Positions 1 through 7,907 of a stretch of DNA of 23,519 bases are shown here, one piece after another (position 1 is the stretch's first letter; the number at the start of each line of letters is the position of its first letter). Source of the DNA: Acidimicrobiia bacterium. Lineage in GTDB: Bacteria > Actinomycetota > Acidimicrobiia > Spongiisociales > JAHEDJ01. A model generated the notes under the pieces. It did not search any database, had not been told where the DNA came from, and saw only the letters and a program-made list of their open reading frames with translations. The DNA lies in contig JAUVQS010000007.1 in NCBI GenBank assembly GCA_030598025.1, forward strand, positions 1-23,519, given 5' to 3'. The position numbers and the translations under genes were made by a program.

Positions 1-11
1 GCGCGAAAACG
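1..11. terminator. Right edge of a probable terminator hairpin (partial copy)
   Basis: The first 11 bases, gcgcgaaaacg, are identical to bases 16528-16538, the outer right arm of the perfect 22-bp hairpin at 16488-16537. In both places the motif lies a few bases beyond the stop codon of a minus-strand gene (yqeC here, the PLP enzyme there). I infer that the window begins inside a second copy of the same terminator. The other arm is outside the window, so the hairpin cannot be confirmed. Confidence 0.4.
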
Positions 12-23
12 GTCTGCAGCCGA

Positions 24-743
24 CTACGCCGGGCCGGCGTCGTTCGGAATCGCCACAACGTCATCCACCGACGGGGTGCCCGCCAGGGCGTTCCGTATTC
101 GTTCGACCGCCGCCTGCTCACGTTCGGTTCGCACCTTGGTCAGGGCCACAACCACCCGGGCACCGGCCGGGGCCACTCGCAGCGCACCGCTCTCATGGGC
201 GATGATTCGAGCACAATCCTCCGGGGCCAAGACGTGATCCGCCGGTCGCCCACTGAAGTGCATCGCCTGTTCAACTCTGTGGGCCGCGTCGTCCAAACGG
301 CGCCCCACAGCATCGATTCCCATGGCGATGACCAGCGTGGTCGTCAGACCTGCAACCACCGGTTCATGCCCGGCGGGCGCCTTGAGGGGCTTGCCGTGGG
401 CTCCATCTGCCTCAACAATCACGAAATCGACGTCCGAACGCCGGAAGAGCCGGTCGACGTCATCGGGAGCGGGGCCGGTCACCTTGTGGTCGTCTCCACC
501 CGTCATCAAAACGACCGGACCCGGCCTACCGAGAGCATGGCCGACCTCAGCCAGAGATCCACAGAAGTTTGGCGAGTCGATCACCTGAAAGCGCCCCATC
601 TTCGTCGTTGTCGTCAGCACGACTCTGCGACGCGCCTCGGCCAGTTCTTCGCCGAGACCAAACAGCAGCGTCGACTTCCCTCCTCCTCCGACGAGCGAAA
701 CTAGTTCGCGGTCACCCAGCCCCAGCCGTTCGATCAGCTTCAC
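24..743 (-). CDS. yqeC: YqeC, selenium-dependent hydroxylase accessory protein
   Basis: 239 aa, about the expected size for YqeC. The N-terminus has a glycine-rich P-loop-like motif, GGGGKST, at residues 19-25, followed by TTTTK near 44-48. This suggests a nucleotide-binding protein. YqeC is a genomic marker of selenium-dependent molybdenum hydroxylase systems and probably helps to mature the hydroxylase; its exact reaction is not established. The start is GTG, sharing the four bases GTGA with the stop of yqeB, so the two are probably translationally coupled. It is the last gene of the five-gene ygfM-xdhD-xdhC-yqeB-yqeC operon, and a probable terminator follows. I see no truncation. The family call is confident; the biochemical role is only inferred from the family. 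Confidence 0.9.
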   Translation of the reverse strand: MKLIERLGLGDRELVSLVGGGGKSTLLFGLGEELAEARRRVVLTTTTKMGRFQVIDSPNFCGSLAEVGHALGRPGPVVLMTGGDDHKVTGPAPDDVDRLFRRSDVDFVIVEADGAHGKPLKAPAGHEPVVAGLTTTLVIAMGIDAVGRRLDDAAHRVEQAMHFSGRPADHVLAPEDCARIIAHESGALRVAPAGARVVVALTKVRTEREQAAVERIRNALAGTPSVDDVVAIPNDAGPA

Positions 744-1543
744 GGGGTAGCGCTATTCATCCAGGCGAGCACCGCCTCGAGAACGCCGCCCCCAACCGCC
801 AGAGACTTGTCTGAGATCTCGAAACAAGCAGATCGATCGGCACGTGGATCGACGTCGGCAATCTTCAAACCGGGCGACACGATACCCTCGGCTAGTAGAC
901 CACGGACGACGCCGTCGATCCGAGATTGAATCGGCGCTCCATCGATGCTGCCGAGCGCGTCTCCAGCCGCCACCACCTCACCGATCTCCGCAGTCCAGAC
1001 CAGTGGGCCGGACCGTGCCGATCGCACCACCCGGGAGGCGGACTCTCCTCCGATTGCTCCCGGAATACCGGTGTTGTCGGCCGCGGCGCCCGTCCACAGC
1101 ACGCGACCGAGGTGAGGTCCGCGCATGGTCTCAACAACGGCATGGCAATCCTCGCCTGCGGTGAACCCTGGGCCGAGCCCAACCACCAACTCGGCATCGT
1201 TGATCGTCGTATCGATATTGCGTTTGGCGAGGCGGGCATCCACGAGTACCGACCCCACTTCTGGCAGGTTGGGCAAGAAGGGGCTGACCAGCACGGGAAT
1301 CCGACCGGCGGCCGTCGCCTCGATCGCCTCTTCAATCGACTCGACGTGCACCGCTTCGAGATCCTCCACGCGGCAATCTCCCGCCGTTACGGCGGTCGAA
1401 ACCGACACTGTGCGCCGAATCGTCAGCGGTCGCTCCAGCTCAAGAACGATGACCGGAAAACCTGCCCGGTGTAGTCGGGCCACAGCCCCGGTACCAAGAT
1501 CGCCCCCACCGCGTACGACGATCAGATGCTTCGCGAAAAGCAC
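740..1543 (-). CDS. yqeB: YqeB, selenium-dependent molybdenum hydroxylase maturation protein
   Basis: 267 aa. The N-terminus has a Rossmann-like strand and turn, VVRGGGDLGTG, at residues 9-19, and the protein matches the YqeB (EF2563-type) family along its length. YqeB and YqeC co-occur with SelD in genomes whose xanthine-dehydrogenase-like enzymes carry a labile selenium cofactor. Its presence therefore implies that the XdhD enzyme encoded upstream is selenium-dependent (inference). The start is GTG, overlapping the TAG stop of xdhC by one base (TAGTG). The 3' end overlaps yqeC by four bases. No selD or selenium-transfer gene lies in the window, so the selenophosphate supply must be encoded elsewhere. 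Confidence 0.92.
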   Translation of the reverse strand: MLFAKHLIVVRGGGDLGTGAVARLHRAGFPVIVLELERPLTIRRTVSVSTAVTAGDCRVEDLEAVHVESIEEAIEATAAGRIPVLVSPFLPNLPEVGSVLVDARLAKRNIDTTINDAELVVGLGPGFTAGEDCHAVVETMRGPHLGRVLWTGAAADNTGIPGAIGGESASRVVRSARSGPLVWTAEIGEVVAAGDALGSIDGAPIQSRIDGVVRGLLAEGIVSPGLKIADVDPRADRSACFEISDKSLAVGGGVLEAVLAWMNSATP

Positions 1544-2334
1544 TAGCGCTCGATCGTGCGGTTGACCTTGATGACCTCGGAGAGGATCGATACGGCGATC
1601 TCCTCGAGGGTCTCCGCCCCGACTTCGATACCGATCGGAGCGTGAATGCGGTCCAGCGCTTCGGAAGCGACCCCCTCAGCAACCAACCGCTCGCTCGTAG
1701 CCCGCCACCTGGTGCGACTGCCCATCACTCCTACATAGCGCGCCGGCGAATCGACGAGGTGTGGGAGCGAGGCGGCATCCAGATCGGGGCTCCGGGTCAC
1801 CACCACGATGGATGAGTCCTCCGCGATCGGATACTCTGTGATCGCCTGCTCGACCGAACCGTGGAACCGGATGTCGGCGTTCGGAAGCGCCTCCTTCGAA
1901 ACGAGTTCCTCTCGATCGTCGATTGCGATGGTGCGATAGCCGAGCCAGTGAGCGAGATCGATCACGCTTCGGCCGACATGGCCACATCCGATGACGTAGA
2001 CCGTGTGAGGTGGCATATAGGGCTCCAGATAGACCTTGACTTCACCGCCGCAAATCCCGGGATCTCCTTCGGCGGGATTCAAGAGATCATATTCCAGCAG
2101 GCGGTTGGTGCCGCTACTCAGCGAATCAAGCGCCTCTCCGATGACGGCGGCCTCCATCGCTCCACCGCCGACCGTCCCCACCGTGCGTCCGTCTCCGAAG
2201 ACCAGCATCTTCGTACCGGCCCGGCGCGGAACGGATCGTTGCGTTTGCACCACCGTCGCCAGCGCAACAGCGCGACCGTCATCCAGTGCGTCGGTCAACT
2301 CACGCAGTACCTGGGCGTTGTCGCCTGCGCTCAC
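1543..2334 (-). CDS. xdhC: XdhC/CoxI-family molybdenum hydroxylase maturation factor
   Basis: 263 aa from a GTG start at 2334. This start shares GTGA with the stop of xdhD; the frame stays open to 2364, but that would intrude further into xdhD. The N-terminal XdhC/CoxI domain contains SVPRRAGTKM, then TVGGGAMEA and the GICGG segment. The C-terminal Rossmann domain begins at VIGCGHVGRS and continues through VGVMGSRTR and APIGIEVGAET, which are typical of XdhC. Family members bind the molybdenum cofactor and support its sulfuration and insertion into xanthine-dehydrogenase-type enzymes. The position between the hydroxylase gene and yqeB/yqeC fits maturation of that enzyme with sulfur or selenium on the cofactor. 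No key segment appears to be missing. Confidence 0.93.
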   Translation of the reverse strand: MSAGDNAQVLRELTDALDDGRAVALATVVQTQRSVPRRAGTKMLVFGDGRTVGTVGGGAMEAAVIGEALDSLSSGTNRLLEYDLLNPAEGDPGICGGEVKVYLEPYMPPHTVYVIGCGHVGRSVIDLAHWLGYRTIAIDDREELVSKEALPNADIRFHGSVEQAITEYPIAEDSSIVVVTRSPDLDAASLPHLVDSPARYVGVMGSRTRWRATSERLVAEGVASEALDRIHAPIGIEVGAETLEEIAVSILSEVIKVNRTIER

Positions 2335-5252
2335 GAAACTCCGCCGGCCTGCAACGCCCGCCACACCCGCTCAGGAGTGAACGGAATGTCATCGATGGCG
2401 ACCCCGGTGGCGTTGAGTATCGCATTGCGGATGGCCGGCGCTACGCCGTCCTTCGGGATCTCGGCAACGGCCTTGGCCCCGAACGGTCCCGACTTCTCCA
2501 TCGTCTGCACCATGTAGGCCTCGATCCGCGGCATCTCATCGCTGCGATACAGCTTGTAGGGACCGAAGCGAGCATTCACCATCCGGCCCTCCTCGTCGAA
2601 GGCCATCTCCTCACAATGGCCGTAGCCGAGGGCCTGAATCATCCCGCCCTCGACCTGTCCGGCCGAGGTCATGGGATTGATCGGAACCCCGCAATCAACG
2701 GCCATGACCAGCGAGTGCACGGTGACCTGACCGGTCTCGACGTCGACCTCGATCTCGGCGAACTGGGCGGCGTACGGCGGAGGCGAATCAGGGGCGACGT
2801 ATGAAGCAGTGGCCATGATCTGATGCTGGTTGTCCTGATGGAGTGAGTGCAACGCAACTTCATCAAGACCAACCGACCGACCATCGATGGCATGAGCCGC
2901 ACGGTCACGCAGGACGATCTCGCGGGGAGAGTCGATATCGAGCATCAATGCTGCTCGTTCAACAATCTGCCGGTGAACGTCGTCGGCGGCCTTCTTCACG
3001 GCCATGCCGGACACGTAGGTGGTGCTGGACGCATAGGCGCCGACATCGAACGGTGTCATGTCGGTATCGGCCGCGTACACGATGATGTCTTCGATAGATA
3101 CCCCGAGTACCTCGGCCGCTATCTGCGCCAGGATGGTGTCGGCGCCGGTGCCGAGATCGGTGGCCCCCATCAGGAGATTGAACGACCCGTCGTCGTTGAT
3201 CTTGAGACTCGCTCCCCCCATGTCGAGACCGCTAATGGCGCTGCCATGCATGCACATCGCGAACCCGAGGCCGCGGCGAATGTGCGGACGGTCGCTCGGA
3301 CTCACCCATTCTGGGTCGTAGCGCCGATGCCACTCAACTGCACGCCGACCTTGGGCCACGCACTCGTCCATCCCGCTGGACGTGACGACCGGTATGAACT
3401 TCATCTCGGCCGCCCCCTCGCCGAGTTCGGCGGCGACGTCGAGCGGGTCGCCGACCTTCGTCCAATTCTTGCGTCTGAACTCGAGGACATCCATGCCGAG
3501 CGCGCTAGCGACATCCTCCATGTGTGATTCGAGAGCAAAGAGTGCTTGCGGCGCTCCGTAACCCCGATAGGCGCCGGCGACGGGCACGTTGGTATAGGCC
3601 ACATCACAATCGAACTTCTTGTTCGGACAGTTATACGAACTGAGCCCCCGGAGGCCGCTGACCATCTGCACAGTGAGAGCATGAGTTCCGTAGGGACCCG
3701 TGTTGCCGACAGTTCGCATGCGCTGGGCGACCAGGGTTCCGTCACTCATGACACCCGTCGTGAAGGTGATCGTTTGGGGGTGGCGGGTTCGGCTCGAGAC
3801 GAATTCCTCCTGCCGGTTGAGTTCGAGACGCACAGGGCGGCCGGTAACGAGAGTCAAATGGCCGACGATGTCCTCGATCAGCATCTCCTGCTTCACGCCG
3901 AAGCCGCCACCGATGCGCGGCTTGATTATCCGGATCTGCCGAACGGGCAGGCCCAGCAACGGGGAGACCATCCGGCGGACGTGGAATGGGACCTGAGTCG
4001 AAGTCCTGATGACGAGTCGCTCGTCTGCGTCGAGCCAGGAGATGGCGATGTGCGGTTCGATAGGAGCCTGCTGCACTTGATGAACGCGGAAAGTCCGCTC
4101 AAAGACGTGATCGGCGGCTGCCAACCCGGCAGCGATATCCCCGACTTCAGCGTCGATGTGCTGGACGATGTTTCGGGCGGCGTCGTGCGCGCCTTCCATG
4201 TCCGGTTCATCATGGATTACGGGCGCGGTCCCGGAAATCGCTTCGTTCTCATCGAATACCGCCGGCAGCACTTCGTAGTCGACCTCGATCAACCGGACCG
4301 CCTCTTCGGCTATCTCGATCGACTCGGCCGCCACAGCGGCGACGCGGTCCCCAACATGGCGGACCTTGTTGTCGAAACTGACCTGGTCGTACGGAAGCGG
4401 ATTCGGGTAGCTCTGCCCCCCGGATGCATAGCGAACTCGCGCCACGTTCTCGTGGTGGAGCACGGCGTGTACGCCGGGCAGTGCGCGGGCTTTCGAGTCG
4501 TCGATCCGGACGATCCGAGCGTGGGCATGTGGACTGTAGAGCATCTTGGCGTAGAGCATCCCGCGCATTTCGATGTCATCGACAAACGCTGGATTCCCCT
4601 TGGCGAGCTTGATTGCATCAACTTTCCGCTCCGGTTTTCCGACCACCTGGGTCTCGGGAACGTCGGAACTCGGGACGACCTTCGGGGCCAGTTCCGGAAG
4701 ATCGAGCGGTGGGATGGTCCCTTCGAAGTGAGGATCACCCTCATCATCGACGAGAGGTTCGATGAAGGCGGGTTCGATCGGTGCGACCTTCTCGCCCCGC
4801 AGCATGGCCGCGGCACGAAGCACAGCATGGACCGGCCGAAGATATCCTGTTTCGCGATCCAGAATGCCGGACAACGCATCGCGCACGTCGGACTCCGTCG
4901 GATTCGGATTGCTATCGAGGAGGGCTTTGGCAGCCAGGATCATGGCGGGTGTGGAGTAGCCCGATTGAATGGCACCGGCCGCTACAAATGCTTCCTGGAT
5001 CGGGTGCAGTCCACGCGGTGGGTTCATACCTTCGAGGGTCTCGATCCTGTGCCCATCTGCCTGTGCGGCCAGCAAGACCTCGGAAGACACCAGTCGACCG
5101 TCGAGCAGAACGGCGGCCGCTCCGGTCTCCCCGGTCTCGGCTCCGAAGCGAACACTGAAGAACCCCTCCCGCCGCAGCACGACTCGCAATGATTCGTGAG
5201 GTTCGCACTCGAAAGCTCGATCGCGACCGTTGACGGTGAGATTGATGGTCAT
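2331..5252 (-). CDS. xdhD: XdhD-type molybdenum hydroxylase with cysteine-less 2Fe-2S-like N-terminal domain
   Basis: 973 aa, close to E. coli XdhD (about 956 aa). Residues 1-150 have the fold signature of the small iron-sulfur subunit of xanthine dehydrogenase, but all eight cluster-ligand positions are substituted: A38, T43, A46, E58, S97, S100, D132 and E134. From about residue 190 it is a full molybdopterin-binding subunit. Visible motifs are VGDRVAAVAA, IGGGFGVKQ, AYRGYGAPQ, DVGAYASSTT and the C-terminal GAKAVAEIP, with the probable catalytic glutamate at residue 931. It should hydroxylate a purine-like heterocycle. The neighbours ygfM, xdhC, yqeB and yqeC support a Mo/Se enzyme. The start is ATG, sharing ATGA with the end of ygfM. 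Because the usual 2Fe-2S electron path is absent, electron transfer must differ from classical xanthine dehydrogenase. The substrate is unknown. Confidence 0.93.
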   Translation of the reverse strand: MTINLTVNGRDRAFECEPHESLRVVLRREGFFSVRFGAETGETGAAAVLLDGRLVSSEVLLAAQADGHRIETLEGMNPPRGLHPIQEAFVAAGAIQSGYSTPAMILAAKALLDSNPNPTESDVRDALSGILDRETGYLRPVHAVLRAAAMLRGEKVAPIEPAFIEPLVDDEGDPHFEGTIPPLDLPELAPKVVPSSDVPETQVVGKPERKVDAIKLAKGNPAFVDDIEMRGMLYAKMLYSPHAHARIVRIDDSKARALPGVHAVLHHENVARVRYASGGQSYPNPLPYDQVSFDNKVRHVGDRVAAVAAESIEIAEEAVRLIEVDYEVLPAVFDENEAISGTAPVIHDEPDMEGAHDAARNIVQHIDAEVGDIAAGLAAADHVFERTFRVHQVQQAPIEPHIAISWLDADERLVIRTSTQVPFHVRRMVSPLLGLPVRQIRIIKPRIGGGFGVKQEMLIEDIVGHLTLVTGRPVRLELNRQEEFVSSRTRHPQTITFTTGVMSDGTLVAQRMRTVGNTGPYGTHALTVQMVSGLRGLSSYNCPNKKFDCDVAYTNVPVAGAYRGYGAPQALFALESHMEDVASALGMDVLEFRRKNWTKVGDPLDVAAELGEGAAEMKFIPVVTSSGMDECVAQGRRAVEWHRRYDPEWVSPSDRPHIRRGLGFAMCMHGSAISGLDMGGASLKINDDGSFNLLMGATDLGTGADTILAQIAAEVLGVSIEDIIVYAADTDMTPFDVGAYASSTTYVSGMAVKKAADDVHRQIVERAALMLDIDSPREIVLRDRAAHAIDGRSVGLDEVALHSLHQDNQHQIMATASYVAPDSPPPYAAQFAEIEVDVETGQVTVHSLVMAVDCGVPINPMTSAGQVEGGMIQALGYGHCEEMAFDEEGRMVNARFGPYKLYRSDEMPRIEAYMVQTMEKSGPFGAKAVAEIPKDGVAPAIRNAILNATGVAIDDIPFTPERVWRALQAGGVS

Positions 5253-5992
5253 GCCGCACCCCCGAGTTGGTCGAGCACTCGGGTGACGAGAGTCCGGGCC
5301 AGGGTCCGCCGGTAGTCCGAAGTACCGCGGAAGTCGGCCGGGGGCTTCAGAGAATCGAGCGAGTCATAAGTCACGACGATCGGGGTAAGAGCCACGCCGG
5401 TCAGTGCCAGCCGCATGCCTTCTCCGGTCACTCGTCCGACCGCAGCAACTATCGGCACGTCGGCGGGAGTGCGACCAGTTCTAGCCGAGGCGGTGGTGCC
5501 GCCGAGCGCCACTGAGATCGAGGTGATGATTCCACCCTGCAGAGCACCCGGGTCGGACAAGAGGGCTCCAAGAGAAACGCCGTTTGATCCTGCGCGGTGT
5601 TCGATGTCGACCGTCGCCTCATGAACGAGCAAACCCGCCAGAAGCTCGCTGTCCGGATCGCCACTCGCCACGGTGCCACCCACCGTTGCGGCATTTCGAA
5701 GCGTGTTTGGACCCTCACGATGTGCAAGTTCCCGCAGCAGCGGAGGCACCACCGGATGATCAACCAGATTTTGGAGACGAGTCATCGCCCCGATGATCAC
5801 TCGATCATCCACTTCCTCAATCGCGTCGGCGCAAACGACCTGAACGTCGACCACTTCTGTTTCCGATGTGTCTTCGGTGGCGTTCACGACGGTGCCACCG
5901 CCCACCACGATCGAGGTCACTCCGTCCCTGGCGAGCAGATCGACGGCTTCGTTGAGGGTCGCCGGTCTGTGGTACCTACTGATCGTTCGCAT
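5249..5992 (-). CDS. ygfM: YgfM-type FAD-binding subunit of molybdenum hydroxylase
   Basis: 247 aa from the ATG at 5992. The frame is open upstream to 6103, but MRTISRYHRPATLNEAV is the usual beginning of this family. The FAD-binding segment is VVGGGTVVNATE, then IGAMTRLQNL, and the second flavin motif region is LRNAATVGGTVASGDPDS. The C-terminal CO-dehydrogenase-flavoprotein-like domain follows to about residue 245. In E. coli ygfM lies next to xdhD, as here, and the two genes overlap by four bases (ATGA). It probably carries electrons from or to the XdhD molybdenum centre. The ribosome-binding site is weak (AAGG directly before the ATG), so the start is less certain than the family call. 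It is the first gene of its operon. Confidence 0.88.
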   Translation of the reverse strand: MRTISRYHRPATLNEAVDLLARDGVTSIVVGGGTVVNATEDTSETEVVDVQVVCADAIEEVDDRVIIGAMTRLQNLVDHPVVPPLLRELAHREGPNTLRNAATVGGTVASGDPDSELLAGLLVHEATVDIEHRAGSNGVSLGALLSDPGALQGGIITSISVALGGTTASARTGRTPADVPIVAAVGRVTGEGMRLALTGVALTPIVVTYDSLDSLKPPADFRGTSDYRRTLARTLVTRVLDQLGGAA

Positions 5993-6177
5993 CCTTGACC
6001 CCGCATTTCGCTCGGTTCCATCCACGGCTGCAACCGGCCTGAAGCAAGGCGACCGGTGACACTGAGAAGACACGTTCAGGATAGTTGTCGCCCGACCCTG
6101 CACTTACCGACCGCAAAACTTCCCCGTTTCTCCCTCCGCAGGGGGGATTTTGACGGCCTGCCGGCCGGGGGTGAGGG
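5993..6177. other. Intergenic region upstream of the ygfM operon
   Basis: This 185-base gap must hold the promoter of the ygfM-xdhD-xdhC-yqeB-yqeC operon, read leftward, and the end of the dehydrogenase transcript. I could not pick a convincing -35/-10 pair. I found no copy of the tandem TCATACAA operator seen at 21431. It holds the G/C palindrome described separately and a short GGCC-tgc-GGCC dyad near 6155. I recognise no riboswitch. Confidence 0.4.
6130..6147. repeat. Intergenic G/C palindrome, copy B
   Basis: Bases 6131-6147 form a stem of seven pairs around the loop gca, with one T/G mismatch. On the minus strand the 17 bases TCCCCCCTGCGGAGGGA differ at one position from 18156-18172 on the plus strand. 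The element lies just past the stop of the short-chain dehydrogenase gene and could help to end its transcript. No T-tract typical of an intrinsic terminator is clear on that side. Confidence 0.55.
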
Positions 6178-7146
6178 CTAGGCGGCGGGTACCGTCACAC
6201 CGCCGGCCAGGCGAACGACCACATTCCACGCTGCTTCCTGGCTCGCTTCGTCGTTGATGTGCGGAAGGTCGACGACCACGAGATCACCCGTCATCTTCTT
6301 GGGTGGCGATGCGAAGAACTTGCCCGTCACGTCGCTCGAGAAGGCGGCCGCCTGAAGGTATCGACCGGCGGCGGTCTCCACGGACGCAGCCAATCCGAGG
6401 CGAGATGGCGCCATCATCATCAGCGGCACCATGATCTTTCGCATTACGAAACCCTGATGGCGCGCCGCATTCGTGTCCGGTGCGCTTCCCGGCGAAACGG
6501 CGTTGACGGTCATCCCGTCGGGGAGCCGACGGGCGAGAGCCGCCGCCCACCAGGCGACGAAGAGCTTGGCATTTGCGTAAGTGTCACCGCTTGAATGGCG
6601 CACCGGGTGCTCGACCCGTGTGTGACGCTCGGCCGCTGCTTCGAGGTCGCCGTCGAAGTGTTCCGCCGCAAACGCCGGCAGATCCACCACATTCATCGTC
6701 GGTACATCGCCTCGCGCCGCCTCGGACCCGGCGATGACGATGTGGGCCTGATCGGAGAGCAGACCCCGTCCCAGGAGATTCATCGAGAGCCGGTGGTGTC
6801 CGATCACAGATGACGCATAGGTCATCTCAATGCCATGCTCGGTATGGGTCGTCGTCGATCCGGGCAGGTGCCCGGCGTTGAGAAGCAGAAGGTCGACCTG
6901 GGCCTCTCCGGTTGAGTCCAGGCCGGTAACGGCATCGTCGATGCTGCTGAGCGAGCCCAGATCCAGGGAGAGCGTATGGAACACTTCCTTACCGGTCCGT
7001 TCTATCAGCTTGGCTCGGGCCGCTTCGACCTTTTCTACCGAGCGGCCGGTAATGGTGACCCGGCTCCATCCGGTTTTTGCCAGCAGCGCCGCTGCTTCGA
7101 ACCCGAGTCCGGATGTTGCTCCGGTGACCAGTGCAGTGCGTTTCAT
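6178..7146 (-). CDS. Short-chain dehydrogenase/reductase (SDR family)
   Basis: 322 aa from the ATG at 7146, which has GAGGGG about 8 bases upstream. The N-terminal NAD(P)-binding motif is TGATSGLG, preceded by TALV. Later come the structural motif LLLLNAGH and the active-site motif YANAK in SSGDTYANAK. The sequence after the fingerprint (EKVEAARAKL) resembles the retinol-dehydrogenase-like and WW-domain-oxidoreductase-like SDR group. Predicted to be an NAD(P)-dependent oxidoreductase in the cytoplasm. The substrate cannot be read from the sequence. It lies between the two halves of the purine-type gene set but belongs to a broad housekeeping family, so I do not assign it to that pathway. The G/C palindrome at 6130-6147 follows its stop. 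Confidence 0.85.
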   Translation of the reverse strand: MKRTALVTGATSGLGFEAAALLAKTGWSRVTITGRSVEKVEAARAKLIERTGKEVFHTLSLDLGSLSSIDDAVTGLDSTGEAQVDLLLLNAGHLPGSTTTHTEHGIEMTYASSVIGHHRLSMNLLGRGLLSDQAHIVIAGSEAARGDVPTMNVVDLPAFAAEHFDGDLEAAAERHTRVEHPVRHSSGDTYANAKLFVAWWAAALARRLPDGMTVNAVSPGSAPDTNAARHQGFVMRKIMVPLMMMAPSRLGLAASVETAAGRYLQAAAFSSDVTGKFFASPPKKMTGDLVVVDLPHINDEASQEAAWNVVVRLAGGVTVPAA

Positions 7147-7300
7147 GAGTAGTCCCCTCAAAGTGCAATTCACTGGGACGTTGTTCGTCCAGCAGGGGGC
7201 ACAACCAGGACCGCCGGTCCGCTATTCCCGGCGGCGGCTGCCCGATTCTGTCCCACGCAGGCGATACATTCGCTACCTGAAGGCCACCGAAGGGAGTACC
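7147..7300. promoter_or_regulatory. Divergent promoter region between SDR and Uma2 genes
   Basis: A 154-base gap between two divergently read genes, so promoters in both directions are expected here. I could not identify convincing -35/-10 pairs or an operator. The only firm sites are the ribosome-binding sequences: GAGGGG for the SDR gene at its left edge, and AAGGGAG at 7290-7296 for the Uma2 gene. Confidence 0.35.
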
Positions 7301-7849
7301 GTGAATGTCATGCCGACGGATCTGCAAGAGGGCGATCGCATCCCCATGTCGTGGGAAGAATATGAGGCACTTCCCGACCCGGTGCGTGGCGAATACATCG
7401 ATGGGGCACTCGTCGTGAGCCCAGCCCCTAGCGGCCGACATCAGGACATCTCTTTCAACCTGGCGCTGATACTGCGGAGAGCGCTTCCGGAGCCACGTCG
7501 AGTCCGTCTTGCCTGGGCATGGAAAGCCGGGCCCGACGAGTTCATCCCCGACGTGATCGTGTTCGATGAGACAGAGGAGGACAAGCGACTGACCACCCTC
7601 CCCCACCTGGCCGTGGAGGTCTTGTCCACCGACAAAGCCGCCGACACGCTCCGCAAATCCTACAAATATGCACAGGCCGGTCTGCCCAACTACTGGATCA
7701 TCGATCCGGATGGTCCAGAGGTGATCGTCTATCGCCTCGGAACCGACGGCACCTACGCTGAGATCGGCCGGAATCAGGCGGGAGCACCTGCGGAGTTCGA
7801 CCTTGGTGTAGCAAGCCTCACGTTCGATCCTGCGGTACTACTCGGCTGA
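7301..7849 (+). CDS. Uma2-family (DUF820) restriction-endonuclease-like protein
   Basis: 182 aa from GTG at 7301, or 179 aa from ATG at 7310. GGGAG at 7292-7296 lies 4 bases before the first and 13 before the second, so the choice is open. The N-terminus MSWEEYEALPD and the following GEYIDGALVVSPAPSGRHQ are typical of Uma2 proteins. The PD-(D/E)XK-like core is PDEFIPDVIVFDE, then HLAVEVLS, then the lysine and tyrosine of KSYKYAQAGLPNYWIID. Such proteins are common in actinobacteria and cyanobacteria, and their biological role is poorly known. A nuclease fold is likely but activity is not proven. It ends 58 bases before ssnA on the same strand and may share its transcript. Its closeness is notable because ssnA lacks its normal N-terminus. 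Confidence 0.85.
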   Translation: MNVMPTDLQEGDRIPMSWEEYEALPDPVRGEYIDGALVVSPAPSGRHQDISFNLALILRRALPEPRRVRLAWAWKAGPDEFIPDVIVFDETEEDKRLTTLPHLAVEVLSTDKAADTLRKSYKYAQAGLPNYWIIDPDGPEVIVYRLGTDGTYAEIGRNQAGAPAEFDLGVASLTFDPAVLLG

Positions 7850-7907
7850 TGTAGCCGACTCCCTCCGTGCCCTTGAACCGCTAGCTTGGTTGGCGGAGAG
7901 GAGCGAT

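Noticed and set aside
3546..5192. A 548-residue open frame on the plus strand opposite xdhD
   Set aside because: It is a shadow of the high-GC coding strand of xdhD, with no recognisable motifs, and xdhD is complete and continuous there.
6130..6147. CRISPR-like or phage attachment repeat
   Set aside because: The palindromes are not evenly spaced, lack spacers, and have no cas, integrase or tRNA gene nearby.
5993..6177. A molybdenum-cofactor or purine riboswitch upstream of ygfM
   Set aside because: I could not find the conserved helices or core bases of either class; the only structure is the G/C palindrome.
6830..7300. N-terminal extension of the Uma2 frame across the SDR gene
   Set aside because: It lies antisense to the well-supported SDR coding region; the Uma2 family begins near MSWEEYEALP, and a ribosome-binding site lies at 7290-7296.
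7301..7849. Uma2 protein as a transposon-encoded nuclease
   Set aside because: No transposase, terminal inverted repeats or target duplications flank it. Uma2 genes are commonly found alone in chromosomes.
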